Below are positions 24,436-33,826 of a stretch of DNA of 34,750 nucleotides, in pieces. The first letter of the stretch is position 1. Each line of letters begins with the position of its first letter. A program made the position numbers and the translations under genes. The DNA comes from Erysipelotrichaceae bacterium (GTDB lineage Bacteria > Bacillota_I > Bacilli_A > Erysipelotrichales > Erysipelotrichaceae): positions 1 to 34,750 of the forward strand of contig JAFWII010000013.1 in NCBI GenBank assembly GCA_017533785.1. Direction: 5' to 3'. A model generated the notes under the pieces. It ran no database searches. It saw only the letters and a list, made by a program, of their open reading frames with translations, and was not told the origin of the DNA.

Positions 24436-25530
24436 ATGACAGAACGTGAACTGGAAGTATTGAATATCATTAAGGAGAACCCGTCAGTCTCGTTGACCGA
24501 GATCAGCGAAAAGCTCGGAATCTCAAGAAATACCGCAGGAGTATATATCTCCAATCTGACGAAAAGCGGCTATCTTTTGGGGCGCGCTTACGTAGTCAAT
24601 GCGGATGATTATATCGTTGGAATCGGTGCAGCCAATGTCGATCTATACGGAAAAAGTTCCATCGCGATCCGCAAGCATTTCGACCATCCCGGAAAGATCC
24701 GCTCCAATCTTGGCGGTGTTTCACGGAATGTAATCGAAAATCTGACCAGACTTGGTATGAAGACCAAAATGCTGACGGCTGTCGGCGATGACCTGTTCGG
24801 TTCTTATATCCTTTCAGAATCTACGAAGATTGGGATCGATATGAAGGAAGTCCTGACTGTGCAGGGTAGTTCCTCCAGCATCTTCATGCAGGTGCTGGAT
24901 GATCAAAATGACATGCATCTGGCAGTCTGCGATATGACCGTTATCAGCAATATCGACATGGAGTATCTTTCCGCCAAGGATTCACTTATCCGAGGTGCGA
25001 AAGCCGTTGTATTCGATCCTTCGCTCCCCGATGAGTCGATCGAATATCTGCTTGAGAATTACACAGATAAAATGATCTTCGTTGATCCGGTATCGGATGT
25101 CTATGCCGCCAAGATCCGCCCGTATATCAGCCGGATCTATGCGCTGAAACCGAACCTCAGTGAACTGAAGGTATTGAGCGGGAAAGAGATCAACAGTAAA
25201 AAGGAACTCATTGCTGCCGGCAGATCATTGATCGAAAAAGGCGTCAGACGTCTGTTCGTATCTCTCGGAAAAGACGGATGCCTGTATATGGACAATGATA
25301 ACTGTTTTGAAATGAAGTTTGCTCCAGCGGAACACGTAGTTAATGCCTCCGGTGCTGGCGACGCTTTCTTCGCAGGTGTCATTTACGGTCTTGTCCGTGA
25401 ACTTGACATCCATGAAGCGATCAAGTACGGACTTGCTGCCGGGATCATCACGATCAATTGCGCTCAGGCGATCAACCCTGAGCTAAGTATAGATGCACTT
25501 AAAAGAATCATTAAGGAGAACGAAAAATGA
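24436..25530 (+). CDS. psuK: HTH-containing PfkB-family kinase, probable pseudouridine kinase
   Basis: A 364-residue protein. Residues 1-55 form a winged helix-turn-helix (VSLTEISEKLGISRNTAGVYISNLTKSGYL). Residues about 58-360 are a PfkB sugar-kinase domain: VGIGAANVDL at the start, GGVSRNVIENLTRLG as the first PfkB signature and NASGAGDAFFAG as the second, with catalytic base D309. It would phosphorylate pseudouridine to its 5'-phosphate, the substrate of the next enzyme. The assignment rests on coupling with psuG: the stop and start overlap as ATGA. The HTH suggests that the kinase also binds DNA and may sense its substrate to control the operon. The Shine-Dalgarno site (AGAGAG) is weak and distant. 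Confidence 0.85.
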   Translation: MTERELEVLNIIKENPSVSLTEISEKLGISRNTAGVYISNLTKSGYLLGRAYVVNADDYIVGIGAANVDLYGKSSIAIRKHFDHPGKIRSNLGGVSRNVIENLTRLGMKTKMLTAVGDDLFGSYILSESTKIGIDMKEVLTVQGSSSSIFMQVLDDQNDMHLAVCDMTVISNIDMEYLSAKDSLIRGAKAVVFDPSLPDESIEYLLENYTDKMIFVDPVSDVYAAKIRPYISRIYALKPNLSELKVLSGKEINSKKELIAAGRSLIEKGVRRLFVSLGKDGCLYMDNDNCFEMKFAPAEHVVNASGAGDAFFAGVIYGLVRELDIHEAIKYGLAAGIITINCAQAINPELSIDALKRIIKENEK

Positions 25531-26456
25531 GAATGCACAAGTATTTAAGTATTACACCGGAGATTGAAGAAGCTCTGAAGAACGGCACTCCGGTAGTTGC
25601 CCTGGAAAGCACGATCCTGTCTCACGGCATGCCGTATCCTGAGAACCTTGAATTCGCGCATAAAGTCGAAGAAGTCATTCGTGCGGAAGGCGCGATCCCG
25701 GCGACGATGGCAGTCATCGGCGGAAAGCTGAAAGTCGGTCTGAACAGCGAAGAACTGGAGATCATGTGCCGTGCCGAAAACGTCGGCAAGATGTCCAGAC
25801 GTGACATCCCGGTATATCTCGCGACCGGAAAGACAGGTGCAACAACTGTTGCGACAACGATGCTGATCGCTTCTTTAGCCGGTATCCGTGTTTTTGCGAC
25901 AGGCGGAATCGGCGGTGTGCACCGCGGAGGCGAGAATACGATGGATATCTCGGCTGACCTGCAGGAATTCGCAAATACTCCGGTCGCAGTCGTTACAGCC
26001 GGCGCAAAGCAGATCCTCGATATCGGACGCACACTGGAATACCTGGAAACATTCGGCGTACCGGTCCTTGGATTCCGGACAGACGAATTCCCGGCTTTCT
26101 ACTGCCGCACCAGCGGCTATAAGCTTGACTACTGCTGCCAGGACGAGGAAGAGGTCGCGAAGATCATGAACACCAAGTGGGAACTCGGCATGAAAGGCGG
26201 TTTGGTCATCGGCAACCCGATCCCGGAGGAATACGCGCTGGATTTCAACGAGATGGAAGAAGTCATCAATAACGCAATCAAACTTGCGGATGAGAAGCAT
26301 ATCCGCGGTAAGAACATCACTCCGTTCCTGCTTGCGACGATCAAAGATATGACAAAAGGCGTTGCTTTCGCTTCCAACGTCCAGCTGGCGTTGAACAATG
26401 CGAAAATCGCTGCCCGGATCGCAGTCAAGTATCAGGAACTGCAGAAAGATCAGTAA
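25527..26456 (+). CDS. psuG: Pseudouridine-5'-phosphate glycosidase
   Basis: A 309-residue enzyme that cleaves the C-C glycosidic bond of pseudouridine 5'-phosphate to uracil and ribose 5-phosphate. The family hallmarks are easily seen: VVALESTILSHGMPYPEN near the N-terminus, IPATMAVIGGKLKVGL, the catalytic-region GKTGATTVATTM, the GGIGGVHRG loop and the late KNITPFLL. The C-terminal part has GNPIPEEYAL. Length is normal. AAGGAG at 25513-25518 is a good ribosome site; the codon at 25527 is favoured although an ATG two codons on would also serve. Together with psuK it lets the cell use pseudouridine from RNA turnover as a source of uracil and ribose phosphate. Confidence 0.97.
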   Translation: MRMHKYLSITPEIEEALKNGTPVVALESTILSHGMPYPENLEFAHKVEEVIRAEGAIPATMAVIGGKLKVGLNSEELEIMCRAENVGKMSRRDIPVYLATGKTGATTVATTMLIASLAGIRVFATGGIGGVHRGGENTMDISADLQEFANTPVAVVTAGAKQILDIGRTLEYLETFGVPVLGFRTDEFPAFYCRTSGYKLDYCCQDEEEVAKIMNTKWELGMKGGLVIGNPIPEEYALDFNEMEEVINNAIKLADEKHIRGKNITPFLLATIKDMTKGVAFASNVQLALNNAKIAARIAVKYQELQKDQ

Positions 26457-26462
26457 AAACAA

Positions 26463-26487
26463 AAATGAGCAGAAATGCTCATTTTTT
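26463..26487. terminator. Bidirectional terminator between psuG and asnA
   Basis: Stem AAATGAGCA (26463-26471) and TGCTCATTT (26476-26484) with a GAAA loop and a T-run; the A-run on the other side lets it act for the convergent asnA gene, whose stop codon is just adjacent. Confidence 0.9.
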
Positions 26488-27490
26488 ATAACAGATAGAT
26501 CTTGTGGCGTCTGCATTCCTCACGCATTTCCTGCGGCCAGATACTCGCCTGGACTTCACCGATATGGGCTTTTCCGAGCAGCAGCATACACAGTCGTGAC
26601 TGTCCGATACCGCCGCCGATCGAGAGCGGCAGCTCGCCATTCAGAAGAGCCTTGTGGTAGGGGAGCTTTGCCCGTTCGGGACAGTTCGCCTTTTCAAGCT
26701 GGGAGAGCAGACTTTCACGGTTGACCCGGATCCCCATACTGGAGATCTCAAGAGCACAGTTCAGCGGTTCATACCAGAAAAGAATGTCTCCGTTCAGTTT
26801 CCAGTCATCATAGTCCGGCGCTCTGCCGTCATGCGGTTCACCGCTATCCAGTTTATCGCCGATGCGAAACAGGAATACACAGCCCAGTTCCCTGCAGATG
26901 CGGTTCTCGCGTTCTTTCGGAGTTAAGTCCGGATAGGCGTGCAGAAGATCGTTGCTGTCGACGAACTGGATCTCATCAGGCAGGATAAAGGCGGATTTGG
27001 CAAAACGGTATTCCGTTTCGTGCTGCATATGCTTGATAACGCGGAAGATCTTGCGCACTGTCTCTTCGAGATATTCCGGACGGCGTTCCTCTTCGGAAAT
27101 GACTTTTTCCCAGTCCCACTGATCGACGTAGATCGAATGCAGGTTATCCAGTTCTTCTTCCTTGCGGATCGCGTTCATGTTGGTATAAAGGCCTTCCCCG
27201 ACCTTGAAACCGTATTCCTTCAGTGCCATTCGTTTCCATTTTGCCAGTGAATGAACGATCTCAAAACGGTCGTCCAGCCAGTCTACGCGAAAGGAGACCG
27301 GTTCCTCGTATCCGTTCAGATCGTCGTTCAGACCGGAATTATGAGCAACGAACAAAGGCGCGGATATGCGGTACAGATTGAGCTGCTTGGCAAATTCCTT
27401 CTGGAATGTATCGCGTATATACTTGATCGCTTCCTGTGTTTCGCGCACAGTCAGCTTTGGTTCGTAGTTTTTCGGATAGATGATGTTCAT
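26486..27490 (-). CDS. asnA: Aspartate-ammonia ligase
   Basis: A 334-residue cytoplasmic enzyme from ATG 27490 that makes asparagine from aspartate, ammonia and ATP. Class-II synthetase-like motifs are clear: [47 protein letters not shown], and the C-terminal [23 protein letters not shown]. The frame continues upstream to a TTG at 27526, but the standard length and N-terminus ([11 protein letters not shown]) favour 27490. No Shine-Dalgarno site precedes that ATG. A promoter-like TTGAAT-17 bp-TAAATT would start transcription almost at the ATG, so the mRNA may be leaderless. It is divergent from the YegP-like gene. Confidence 0.96.
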   Translation of the reverse strand: MNIIYPKNYEPKLTVRETQEAIKYIRDTFQKEFAKQLNLYRISAPLFVAHNSGLNDDLNGYEEPVSFRVDWLDDRFEIVHSLAKWKRMALKEYGFKVGEGLYTNMNAIRKEEELDNLHSIYVDQWDWEKVISEEERRPEYLEETVRKIFRVIKHMQHETEYRFAKSAFILPDEIQFVDSNDLLHAYPDLTPKERENRICRELGCVFLFRIGDKLDSGEPHDGRAPDYDDWKLNGDILFWYEPLNCALEISSMGIRVNRESLLSQLEKANCPERAKLPYHKALLNGELPLSIGGGIGQSRLCMLLLGKAHIGEVQASIWPQEMREECRRHKIYLL

Positions 27491-27498
27491 AAAATATA

Positions 27499-27526
27499 AT
27501 TTACTAAAAAGGGCGTTTTTATTCAA
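27499..27526 (-). promoter_or_regulatory. Promoter-like element directly before asnA
   Basis: On the minus strand, TTGAAT (27526-27521) and TAAATT (27504-27499) are 17 bp apart. The last -10 base lies nine bases before the A of the asnA ATG, so the expected start falls at or very near the start codon. The -10 matches only 4 of 6 positions. Confidence 0.45.
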
Positions 27527-27601
27527 TAAAAGCGGATGAAAAACAAAAAGAAAGAATGTATACTGAAAGAAAGAAAGACTTTAGGTAAGTCGGAGGTAAT
27601 T

Positions 27602-27976
27602 ATGGGAAAATTCCTGGTTAAAAAGACCAATGCCGGTGTCAAATTCGATCTTAAAGCCGGTAATGGCGAAGTCATCGCTACTTCTGAAGTTTACACTTCT
27701 GAGAAGTCCTGCCTGAATGGTGTCGAATCCGTTCGTAAAAATGCTCCGGTAGCTCCGATCGAGAATCAGACGGTCGAAGGTTTCGCGAAAGAAAAATGCC
27801 CGAAATTCCAGGTCTACACAGACAAAGCAGGAGAATTCCGCTTCCGTCTTTTAGCCAGAAACGGTCAGAACATTGCCCATTCTGAAGGCTACAAAAAGAT
27901 CGACAGCTGCTACAACGGAATCGAAAGCGTCAAGAAGAACGCTCCTGAATCCCCTGTAACAAAGGATTACGAATAA
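27602..27976 (+). CDS. YegP-like protein with two DUF1508 repeats
   Basis: A 124-residue small protein made of two related units of about 55 residues. The first is KFLVKKTNAGVKFDLKAGNG and on to GVESVRKNAP; the second is KFQVYTDKAGEFRFRLLARN and on to GIESVKKNAP. This tandem pattern is the YegP (DUF1508, UPF0339) family, whose function is unknown. ATG 27602 is chosen because GGAGGT lies just before it at 27592-27597; the frame is open to 27536 but that start has no ribosome site and would add a lysine-rich tail. A TATACT at 27559-27564 may be its -10. The gene is followed by its own terminator. Confidence 0.9.
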   Translation: MGKFLVKKTNAGVKFDLKAGNGEVIATSEVYTSEKSCLNGVESVRKNAPVAPIENQTVEGFAKEKCPKFQVYTDKAGEFRFRLLARNGQNIAHSEGYKKIDSCYNGIESVKKNAPESPVTKDYE

Positions 27977-27979
27977 GAC

Positions 27980-28006
27980 AAAGCGCCACGGCGCTTTTCT
28001 TTTTGA
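27980..28006 (+). terminator. Intrinsic terminator after the YegP-like gene
   Basis: Stem AAAGCGC (27980-27986) and GCGCTTT (27991-27997) with a CACG loop, then TCTTTTTG. Confidence 0.8.
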
Positions 28007-28072
28007 AGACGGTCAGTTACAATAGAACCGCAAAGGCGTTACCATATTTTGCATGAAGGAGAAAGTACGTAA

Positions 28073-28636
28073 TTGAAGGATTTGATTCTGATCGTTGTCG
28101 CGCTTGCGCTCAGCTTTCTATTCGGTTTCGTAGTAAACCGCCATTTTGCGTCCAAGAACAAAACGCCGGAAGTCACCAGTTCCTTTCTTGAATCCAGACT
28201 TGCCGACTGTAGCGAACTGACGACCTGCCAGCTGGAATATGTCGATCTCGTCAAGTATTCACAGGGCAGCATCCCGCTGATGACCAAGAAGTCCTTTTCG
28301 ATGATCTATCAGGCAAACATACGTGCCGGCGTCGATCTTTCGCTGGCGAAAGTCACGCTTACACCATCGTCGATCCGGATCAAACTTCCTCAGACCGAGA
28401 TCCAGTCGATCACGGTCAACACAGATTCGCTGCGTTTTTATGATGAACACTTCGCTCTGTTCAACTGGAGCGATAAGGAAGATATCGCGTTGGCGATAAA
28501 GGCAGCGAGAGAAGATGTCGAGAAGAACGCCGATCTTGAACGGCTGAAGGCACAGGCCCGCAGACAGGCGGAAGCGGTGATCCTTCAGCTGATCAAGCCG
28601 ACTGTCAAAGATGACCGACAAGTGATCATTGAATGA
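28073..28636 (+). CDS. DUF4230-family membrane-anchored protein
   Basis: A 187-residue protein with one N-terminal membrane helix (DLILIVVALALSFLFGFVV), then a soluble domain outside or inside the membrane. The core, with SELTTCQLEYVDLVKYS, SFSMIYQANIRAGVDLS and IKLPQTEIQSITVNTDSLRFYDE, matches the DUF4230 family, of unknown function. The C-terminal part is a long charged helix (DVEKNADLERLKAQARRQAEAVILQ). The start is TTG at 28073, with AAGGAG at 28056-28061, about 11 bases upstream; no ATG fits. A terminator-like hairpin follows at once. The role is unknown. Confidence 0.82.
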   Translation: MKDLILIVVALALSFLFGFVVNRHFASKNKTPEVTSSFLESRLADCSELTTCQLEYVDLVKYSQGSIPLMTKKSFSMIYQANIRAGVDLSLAKVTLTPSSIRIKLPQTEIQSITVNTDSLRFYDEHFALFNWSDKEDIALAIKAAREDVEKNADLERLKAQARRQAEAVILQLIKPTVKDDRQVIIE

Positions 28637-28656
28637 GCCGTTGCATAACGGCTTTT
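28636..28656 (+). terminator. Hairpin with short T-run directly before the DUF402 gene
   Basis: Stem AGCCGTT (28636-28642) and AACGGCT (28647-28653) with a GCAT loop, then TTT. It starts at the DUF4230 stop codon and ends only seven bases before the next ATG. Confidence 0.7.
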
Positions 28657-28663
28657 GATTGTT

Positions 28664-29230
28664 ATGAAGATCAAGACATGCAGAGATAAGAAGTGGGCTC
28701 ATATCACCGAAGCCAATTGGTCCTTCGCAAGAAGCTCTTTTAAAGGACATCCTGTATATTTATCGTTGATCGATATCAAGTCGAATGATCAGGATATGAT
28801 CGTGAAACACGGTTACGGAGATATATTCATTAACCGTCCGGGAATCAAATGGATCCAGGTGATCCCTTCGGAAGGACCATACTGGTTTACATCGATGTTT
28901 TCTGAAAAAGGGGAATTCCTGCAGCTTTATATCGATATCGTCGGCTGGATCGATCACAGTGATCCTGAAGATCCATCGATGAGCGATATGTATCTTGACA
29001 TCATTGTCGAGCAGGATTTGCAGCTCTATCTGATCGACCGGGACGAACTGGATTCCGCTTGCGCAGCCGGCGAGATCGACTCTGTGCAGTATCAAAAAGC
29101 GATTCGGGATGCCGAAGCCATGATGAAGTGGCTTGAAAGAAATAAAGAAAAGGCTGTCAGACAGCTGAAAAAGTGGTATAAAGAGCTTACCGAAAACGAA
29201 CCGGACAGCTTTAAAAATTCAGCAATCTGA
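28664..29230 (+). CDS. DUF402-family protein, nucleotide-phosphatase type
   Basis: A 188-residue protein of the DUF402 (COG2306) family, some members of which hydrolyse nucleoside di- and triphosphates. The central block is diagnostic: WIQVIPSEGPYWFTSMFSE, then LQLYIDIVG, then DMYLDIIVEQDLQLYLIDRDEL. The C-terminal third is a long charged helix ending in EPDSFKNSAI. The frame is open to a TTG at 28655, but ATG 28664 is preferred. There is no Shine-Dalgarno site, because a terminator-like hairpin fills the upstream space. Natural substrate unknown. It is followed by the promoter of glyS. Confidence 0.85.
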   Translation: MKIKTCRDKKWAHITEANWSFARSSFKGHPVYLSLIDIKSNDQDMIVKHGYGDIFINRPGIKWIQVIPSEGPYWFTSMFSEKGEFLQLYIDIVGWIDHSDPEDPSMSDMYLDIIVEQDLQLYLIDRDELDSACAAGEIDSVQYQKAIRDAEAMMKWLERNKEKAVRQLKKWYKELTENEPDSFKNSAI

Positions 29231-29241
29231 TTAAGTTCTTG

Positions 29242-29247
29242 TATAAT
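29242..29247 (+). promoter_or_regulatory. -10 element of the glyS operon
   Basis: A perfect TATAAT, 23 bases before the glyS ATG; no strong -35 was found. There is no room for a T-box leader, since the intergenic space is only 40 bp. Confidence 0.5.
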
Positions 29248-29270
29248 AGTGGAAGAAGAGGAGACAGCAA

Positions 29271-30644
29271 ATGTCAAAATACAGTTTTGAAGAAATCGTA
29301 AGTCATTTAAAAACAAGCGGCTATGTTTATCAGGGTTCCGAGATCTACGGCGGTCTTTCCAACAGCTGGGATTTCGGTATTCTGGGCGCTGCTTTAAAGA
29401 AGAATATCAAAGATCTCTGGTGGAAGGAATTCATCGAGAAGAAACCTTATAATGTAGGGATCGACAGTTCGATCCTGATGAACCCGCGTACCTGGGAGGC
29501 ATCCGGCCATCTGAAGGGATTCAGTGATTCCATGGTCGACTGCAAGGAATGCAAAGGACGTTTCCGTGCGGATAAACTGATCGAGGAAAGCTGCGGTCTG
29601 TCCGCAGAAGGCAAGATGCCGGAAGAAATGGACAAGATGATCGAGGAGAACCATATCAAATGTCCGAACTGCGGCAAGCACAACTTCACGAACGCAAGAC
29701 CGTTCAATCTGATGTTCAAGACTTTCATTGGTACGCTGGAAGACAGTAAATCCACCGTTTACCTGCGCCCGGAAACAGCACAGGGCATCTTTGTCAACTT
29801 CAACAACGTTCTGCGTACTTCCCGTAAGAAACTGCCTTTCGGCATCGGCCAGATCGGCAAATCCTTCCGCAACGAGATCACGCCCGGCAACTTCATCTTC
29901 CGTGTCCGTGAATTTGAACAGATGGAACTGGAATTCTTCTGCAAGCCGGGTGAGGACCTTGAATGGTATAAGTACTGGGTCGATACCTGCTATGCATTCG
30001 TAAAGAGACTCGGCATCAAAGAGGAGAATCTGCGTGTCCGCCCGCATTCCCAGGAGGAACTCAGTTTCTATTCCAAAGGCACCAGCGATATCGAATACGC
30101 GTTCCCGTTCACTGACTGGGGCGAAGTATGGGGCATCGCTGACAGAACCGACTATGACCTCAAACAGCACAGTGAATACTCCGGACAGAAGCTCGAATAC
30201 CGTGATCCGATCACAAACGAGGTCTACACACCATACTGTATCGAACCGTCCGTTGGTGTTGAACGTCTCATGCTGATGGCATTATGCGATGCTTATGATG
30301 TCGAAGCGCTCGAAAACGGCGACAGCCGTATCGTCATGCATCTGCATCCGGCGATCGCGCCGGTAAAAGCCTGCATCTGCCCGCTGGTCAAGAAGCTTTC
30401 GGCAGAAGCGAAAGAAGTATATGAACAGCTCGCGGAGCATTTCGCGGTCGAATACGATGAAGCCGGCAGTATCGGAAAACGATATCGCCGTAATGATGCG
30501 GTCGGAACACCATTCTGCATTACATATGACAATGATTCCCTGGTTGACCACTGTGTCACAGTGCGTCACCGTGATGACATGTCGCAGGAAAGAGTCAGTA
30601 TCGATTCACTCAGAGAATATATTGAGGAAAGAACCCGCTTTTAA
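29271..30644 (+). CDS. glyS: Glycyl-tRNA synthetase, single-chain homodimeric type
   Basis: A 457-residue class-II synthetase that charges tRNA-Gly. It is the homodimeric type, not the alpha2-beta2 glyQ/glyS type. The N-terminus has [17 protein letters not shown], the zinc-binding cysteine pairs are C91/C94 and C131/C134, [14 protein letters not shown] and [13 protein letters not shown] form the class-II motif region, and the C-terminal anticodon-binding domain begins near residue 360. The mRNA has GAGGAG before the ATG. The stop codon shares one base with the dnaG start, so translation is coupled. The gene leads the information-processing operon. Confidence 0.97.
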   Translation: MSKYSFEEIVSHLKTSGYVYQGSEIYGGLSNSWDFGILGAALKKNIKDLWWKEFIEKKPYNVGIDSSILMNPRTWEASGHLKGFSDSMVDCKECKGRFRADKLIEESCGLSAEGKMPEEMDKMIEENHIKCPNCGKHNFTNARPFNLMFKTFIGTLEDSKSTVYLRPETAQGIFVNFNNVLRTSRKKLPFGIGQIGKSFRNEITPGNFIFRVREFEQMELEFFCKPGEDLEWYKYWVDTCYAFVKRLGIKEENLRVRPHSQEELSFYSKGTSDIEYAFPFTDWGEVWGIADRTDYDLKQHSEYSGQKLEYRDPITNEVYTPYCIEPSVGVERLMLMALCDAYDVEALENGDSRIVMHLHPAIAPVKACICPLVKKLSAEAKEVYEQLAEHFAVEYDEAGSIGKRYRRNDAVGTPFCITYDNDSLVDHCVTVRHRDDMSQERVSIDSLREYIEERTRF

Positions 30645-32371
30645 TGAAATTAACCGAACAGCTTATAGATGAGATTCGCAAGGAAGCGTCGATCACCGAA
30701 GTGATCGGCAAATATCTTCCTCTGACGAAGAAGGGAAAAGGATATACAGCGTTATGTCCTTTTCATGATGATCACGATCCTTCTTTATCGATCTCGGAAG
30801 ATAAACAGATCTATAAGTGTTTTGTCTGCGGCAACGGCGGAAATGTTTTTACGTTCGTAATGAACTATAAGCATCTTTCCTTTCCCGAAGCAGTAGCAGA
30901 AGTCGCAAACATCATCGGCAGACCGATCGAACTGGATGAGAAGCCAAAACACGTCTCTCCGTATCAGCGCTTTTATGATGTGATGAACGAAGCTTCTGAA
31001 GTCACACACTATTTCCTGCAGGCGAAGGGTTCGGCCGAAGCTCGAGAATATCTTGAAAAACGCGGCATCAGCGAAGAGATCTCCAGCCGTTTCCAGATCG
31101 GGTACAATCCAGGAGGAAACACGCTCTGCAAATACCTTTCCTCGAAAGGCTATACCGATGAGGCGATCATCAAGACAAATCTGGGAAGGCTTGCTGGCAG
31201 CGAGCTGCATGATGTTTTCGCAAACCGCATCCTGTTCCCGATCTGTGATAAAAACGGCAACACTGTTGCCTTTACAGCCCGTGATTTCAAAGGACTTTCC
31301 GACAGCAAGTACATCAACTCGAGTGAAACGGTCATCTATACGAAAGGCGATATCCTGTATAACTACCACCGCGCCGCGAATTACGTGAAGGATGCGAACC
31401 GGGTGATCCTGTGTGAAGGCGTTATGGACGTGATCGCGTTTGAAAGAGCCGGCATCTCATTTGCGGTTGCTACGCTTGGCACCGCCTGCTCAAAAAATCA
31501 GCTGCAGCTCCTGAAGGAACTTTCGAATAATCTGGTGCTTGCTTATGATGGTGACCGTGCCGGTCAGAACGCGATCTACAAGACCGGATTGCAGGCGATG
31601 GAAAACGGTATGAACGTTACCGTGGTCGACAATCAGACCGGTCTGGATCCGGATGAGATCGTAAACAAGTATAAGGAAAAAGGACTCCGTGATCTTGCCG
31701 GAAAAGCGATCCCGTTCATGGACTTTATATTCAATTACTACAAGAAAAATCTTAATCTGGAGAATTACTCCGACCGGAAAGAGATGACGATCCGAGTCGG
31801 TGCAATCATTGACAAGTTAAAAGATGAATACGACCGTGCCAATTACACGGAAGAACTCTACAGACTGACAAATATTCGAAAAATCGATTCTGTTCCTTCA
31901 AAAAGTGAGTATAATAATAAGATAGTATCCAAACCGGTTTTTAGCCTGGACGGCCTAACGAAAGCGGAGTATACGATCCTCCAGCTTACATCTAAATCGA
32001 AACGCGGTATGGAAATCTACAAGCAGGAGCTGGGCAGTCTGCTCAATCCTGTTAACCAGAAACTGGAAATACTCATCAGTGAAGACATGCGCAGACATGA
32101 CGTTGTTTCTTTCTCGAGAATATACAACGCCACAGATGATCCGCAGATCCAGAACCTCATAGGCGACCTTTCGTTAATGGAGAATCTTCCGGAAGAATAC
32201 GACGAAGAACTGTTGCGTGGTGCGATCGGAAAGGTCAAAGAGGAAATGAATCGCCGGAGAATGGAGCAGCTGAAACAGAAGATCGCTGCCGTCATGGATC
32301 TTGACGAAGCGGAAACAAAGCGGCTCATGCGCGAATACGAAGAGATCATTAAGGATCTCGCAAAAAGATAG
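30644..32371 (+). CDS. dnaG: DNA primase
   Basis: A 575-residue enzyme that makes RNA primers at the replication fork. The N-terminal zinc domain has the CHC2 pattern (C38, H41, C59, C62). The RNA-polymerase core follows with YLEKRGIS, GLSDSKYINSSE and the TOPRIM motifs VILCEGVMDVIAF and LAYDGDRAGQNA. The C-terminal 150 residues are helical, as in the helicase-binding domain, and end in a charged tail. It is slightly shorter than the B. subtilis protein. Only nine bases separate it from rpoD, with AGGGGG for the next start. Confidence 0.97.
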   Translation: MKLTEQLIDEIRKEASITEVIGKYLPLTKKGKGYTALCPFHDDHDPSLSISEDKQIYKCFVCGNGGNVFTFVMNYKHLSFPEAVAEVANIIGRPIELDEKPKHVSPYQRFYDVMNEASEVTHYFLQAKGSAEAREYLEKRGISEEISSRFQIGYNPGGNTLCKYLSSKGYTDEAIIKTNLGRLAGSELHDVFANRILFPICDKNGNTVAFTARDFKGLSDSKYINSSETVIYTKGDILYNYHRAANYVKDANRVILCEGVMDVIAFERAGISFAVATLGTACSKNQLQLLKELSNNLVLAYDGDRAGQNAIYKTGLQAMENGMNVTVVDNQTGLDPDEIVNKYKEKGLRDLAGKAIPFMDFIFNYYKKNLNLENYSDRKEMTIRVGAIIDKLKDEYDRANYTEELYRLTNIRKIDSVPSKSEYNNKIVSKPVFSLDGLTKAEYTILQLTSKSKRGMEIYKQELGSLLNPVNQKLEILISEDMRRHDVVSFSRIYNATDDPQIQNLIGDLSLMENLPEEYDEELLRGAIGKVKEEMNRRRMEQLKQKIAAVMDLDEAETKRLMREYEEIIKDLAKR

Positions 32372-32380
32372 GGGGTTCCT

Positions 32381-33826
32381 ATGGCCAAAAAAGGTGACAA
32401 GAAAAAGAATGCTGTTGTAGATGAAACAGCAGTCGAAGAACCGAAGAAAAAGAAAAAGAAGAAGAAAGCGGCAGAAGAAGCGGAAGCGGTCGAAACAGCG
32501 GAAAAAGCAGAAGAAACCGTTGAAACCATGATCGAAGAACCCGCCGAACAACCGGTTGAAACAGATACAGCGGTAGAAGCTCCTGTTGAAGAACCGGTCG
32601 AGGAAAAACCGAAAAGGACACGCAGGTCTGCAGCAAAGACAGCCAAAAGCGAAGAAACACCTGTCGTTAAGGCTTCCGATCTAAAGAAATGCAGGTCTTT
32701 TGAGGAACTGAAAGAAACCATTCTGAAGCTGGTCGAGAACCAGGCAGAGATCAAGCAGAAAGATATCGTGGATGCACTTGACCGTTTCGAGACAAGTGAC
32801 GACGATATCGAAGAATTCTACGAGTGGCTGAATAATGAAAACGTCGAAGTCTCAGAAGATGAAGACGTCCTTCTTGAAGACATGAAGGACGATGACCTGT
32901 TCGAAGATGATGAAGACGTCGATATCGACGATGAGAACAGCCTTGAACTGCTTCCGGACCTTAACCCGGATAACAGCGGTACCGCAAAGATCAATGATCC
33001 AGTCAAGATGTATCTGAAAGAGATAGGTCGTGTCCCGCTGCTTTCACCGCAAGAAGAGATCGAGATCGCGAAAAAGATCGAAGACGGCGATGAAGAGGCT
33101 AAGAAGAAACTGATCTCCGCTAACCTCCGACTGGTCGTTTCGATCGCCAAGAAATATACAGGCCGCGGCATGCTGTTCCTCGATCTGATCCAGGAAGGAA
33201 ACATGGGTCTGATCAAGGCAGTCGAGAAATTCGATTACCGCAAGGGATTCAAGTTCTCCACCTATGCCACCTGGTGGATCCGTCAGGCGATCACCCGCGC
33301 GATCGCTGACCAGGCGAGAACCATCCGTATCCCTGTACATATGGTCGAGACCATCAATAAGATGACCAGAGTTCAGCGCCAACTGATCCAGGAGCTCGGC
33401 CGTGACGTTACCGCGGAAGAGATCGCGGAGCGTATGGGAAATCTGACAGCGGATAAAGTCCGCGAGATCCAGAAGATCGCACTTGATCCGGTATCCCTTG
33501 AAACGCCGATCGGTGAGGAAGATGATTCCCATCTTGGCGACTTCATCGAAGATAAGGATGCGCTTTCCCCGGACCAGTACGCCAATAATCAGCTTCTGCG
33601 CGATGAGATCGATCTGGTCCTCAAGTCTCTGGCGGACAGAGAGGAAAAAGTCCTCCGCCTGCGTTTCGGACTTGAAGACGGCAGAACGAGAACGCTCGAA
33701 GAAGTCGGTAAGGAATTCAACGTTACCAGAGAAAGAATCCGTCAGATCGAAGCCAAAGCGCTCCGTAAACTGAAGAATCCGACCAAGAGCAAACGCCTGA
33801 AAGAATTCCTGGATGACAAACATTAA
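32381..33826 (+). CDS. rpoD: Primary RNA polymerase sigma factor (sigma A)
   Basis: A 481-residue housekeeping sigma factor. Residues 1-105 are low-complexity and very rich in Lys, Glu, Ala and Val, with a run of nine lysines near residue 25; most sigma-A proteins lack this part. Region 1.1 is about 100-155 and is followed by an acidic linker. Region 1.2 begins at [11 protein letters not shown]; region 2 has [32 protein letters not shown] and the -10 recognising [13 protein letters not shown]; region 4 has [25 protein letters not shown] for -35 binding. The start has an AGGGGG site. It matches the abundant TTGACA/TATAAT-like promoters seen in the window. Its end overlaps trmK by 14 bp. Confidence 0.97.
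   Translation: MAKKGDKKKNAVVDETAVEEPKKKKKKKKAAEEAEAVETAEKAEETVETMIEEPAEQPVETDTAVEAPVEEPVEEKPKRTRRSAAKTAKSEETPVVKASDLKKCRSFEELKETILKLVENQAEIKQKDIVDALDRFETSDDDIEEFYEWLNNENVEVSEDEDVLLEDMKDDDLFEDDEDVDIDDENSLELLPDLNPDNSGTAKINDPVKMYLKEIGRVPLLSPQEEIEIAKKIEDGDEEAKKKLISANLRLVVSIAKKYTGRGMLFLDLIQEGNMGLIKAVEKFDYRKGFKFSTYATWWIRQAITRAIADQARTIRIPVHMVETINKMTRVQRQLIQELGRDVTAEEIAERMGNLTADKVREIQKIALDPVSLETPIGEEDDSHLGDFIEDKDALSPDQYANNQLLRDEIDLVLKSLADREEKVLRLRFGLEDGRTRTLEEVGKEFNVTRERIRQIEAKALRKLKNPTKSKRLKEFLDDKH

Noticed and set aside
32017..32754. A long minus-strand open frame opposite dnaG and rpoD with serine and phenylalanine runs
   Set aside because: The composition is simply the complement of the lysine/glutamate-rich sigma A tail; no start site or homology supports it.
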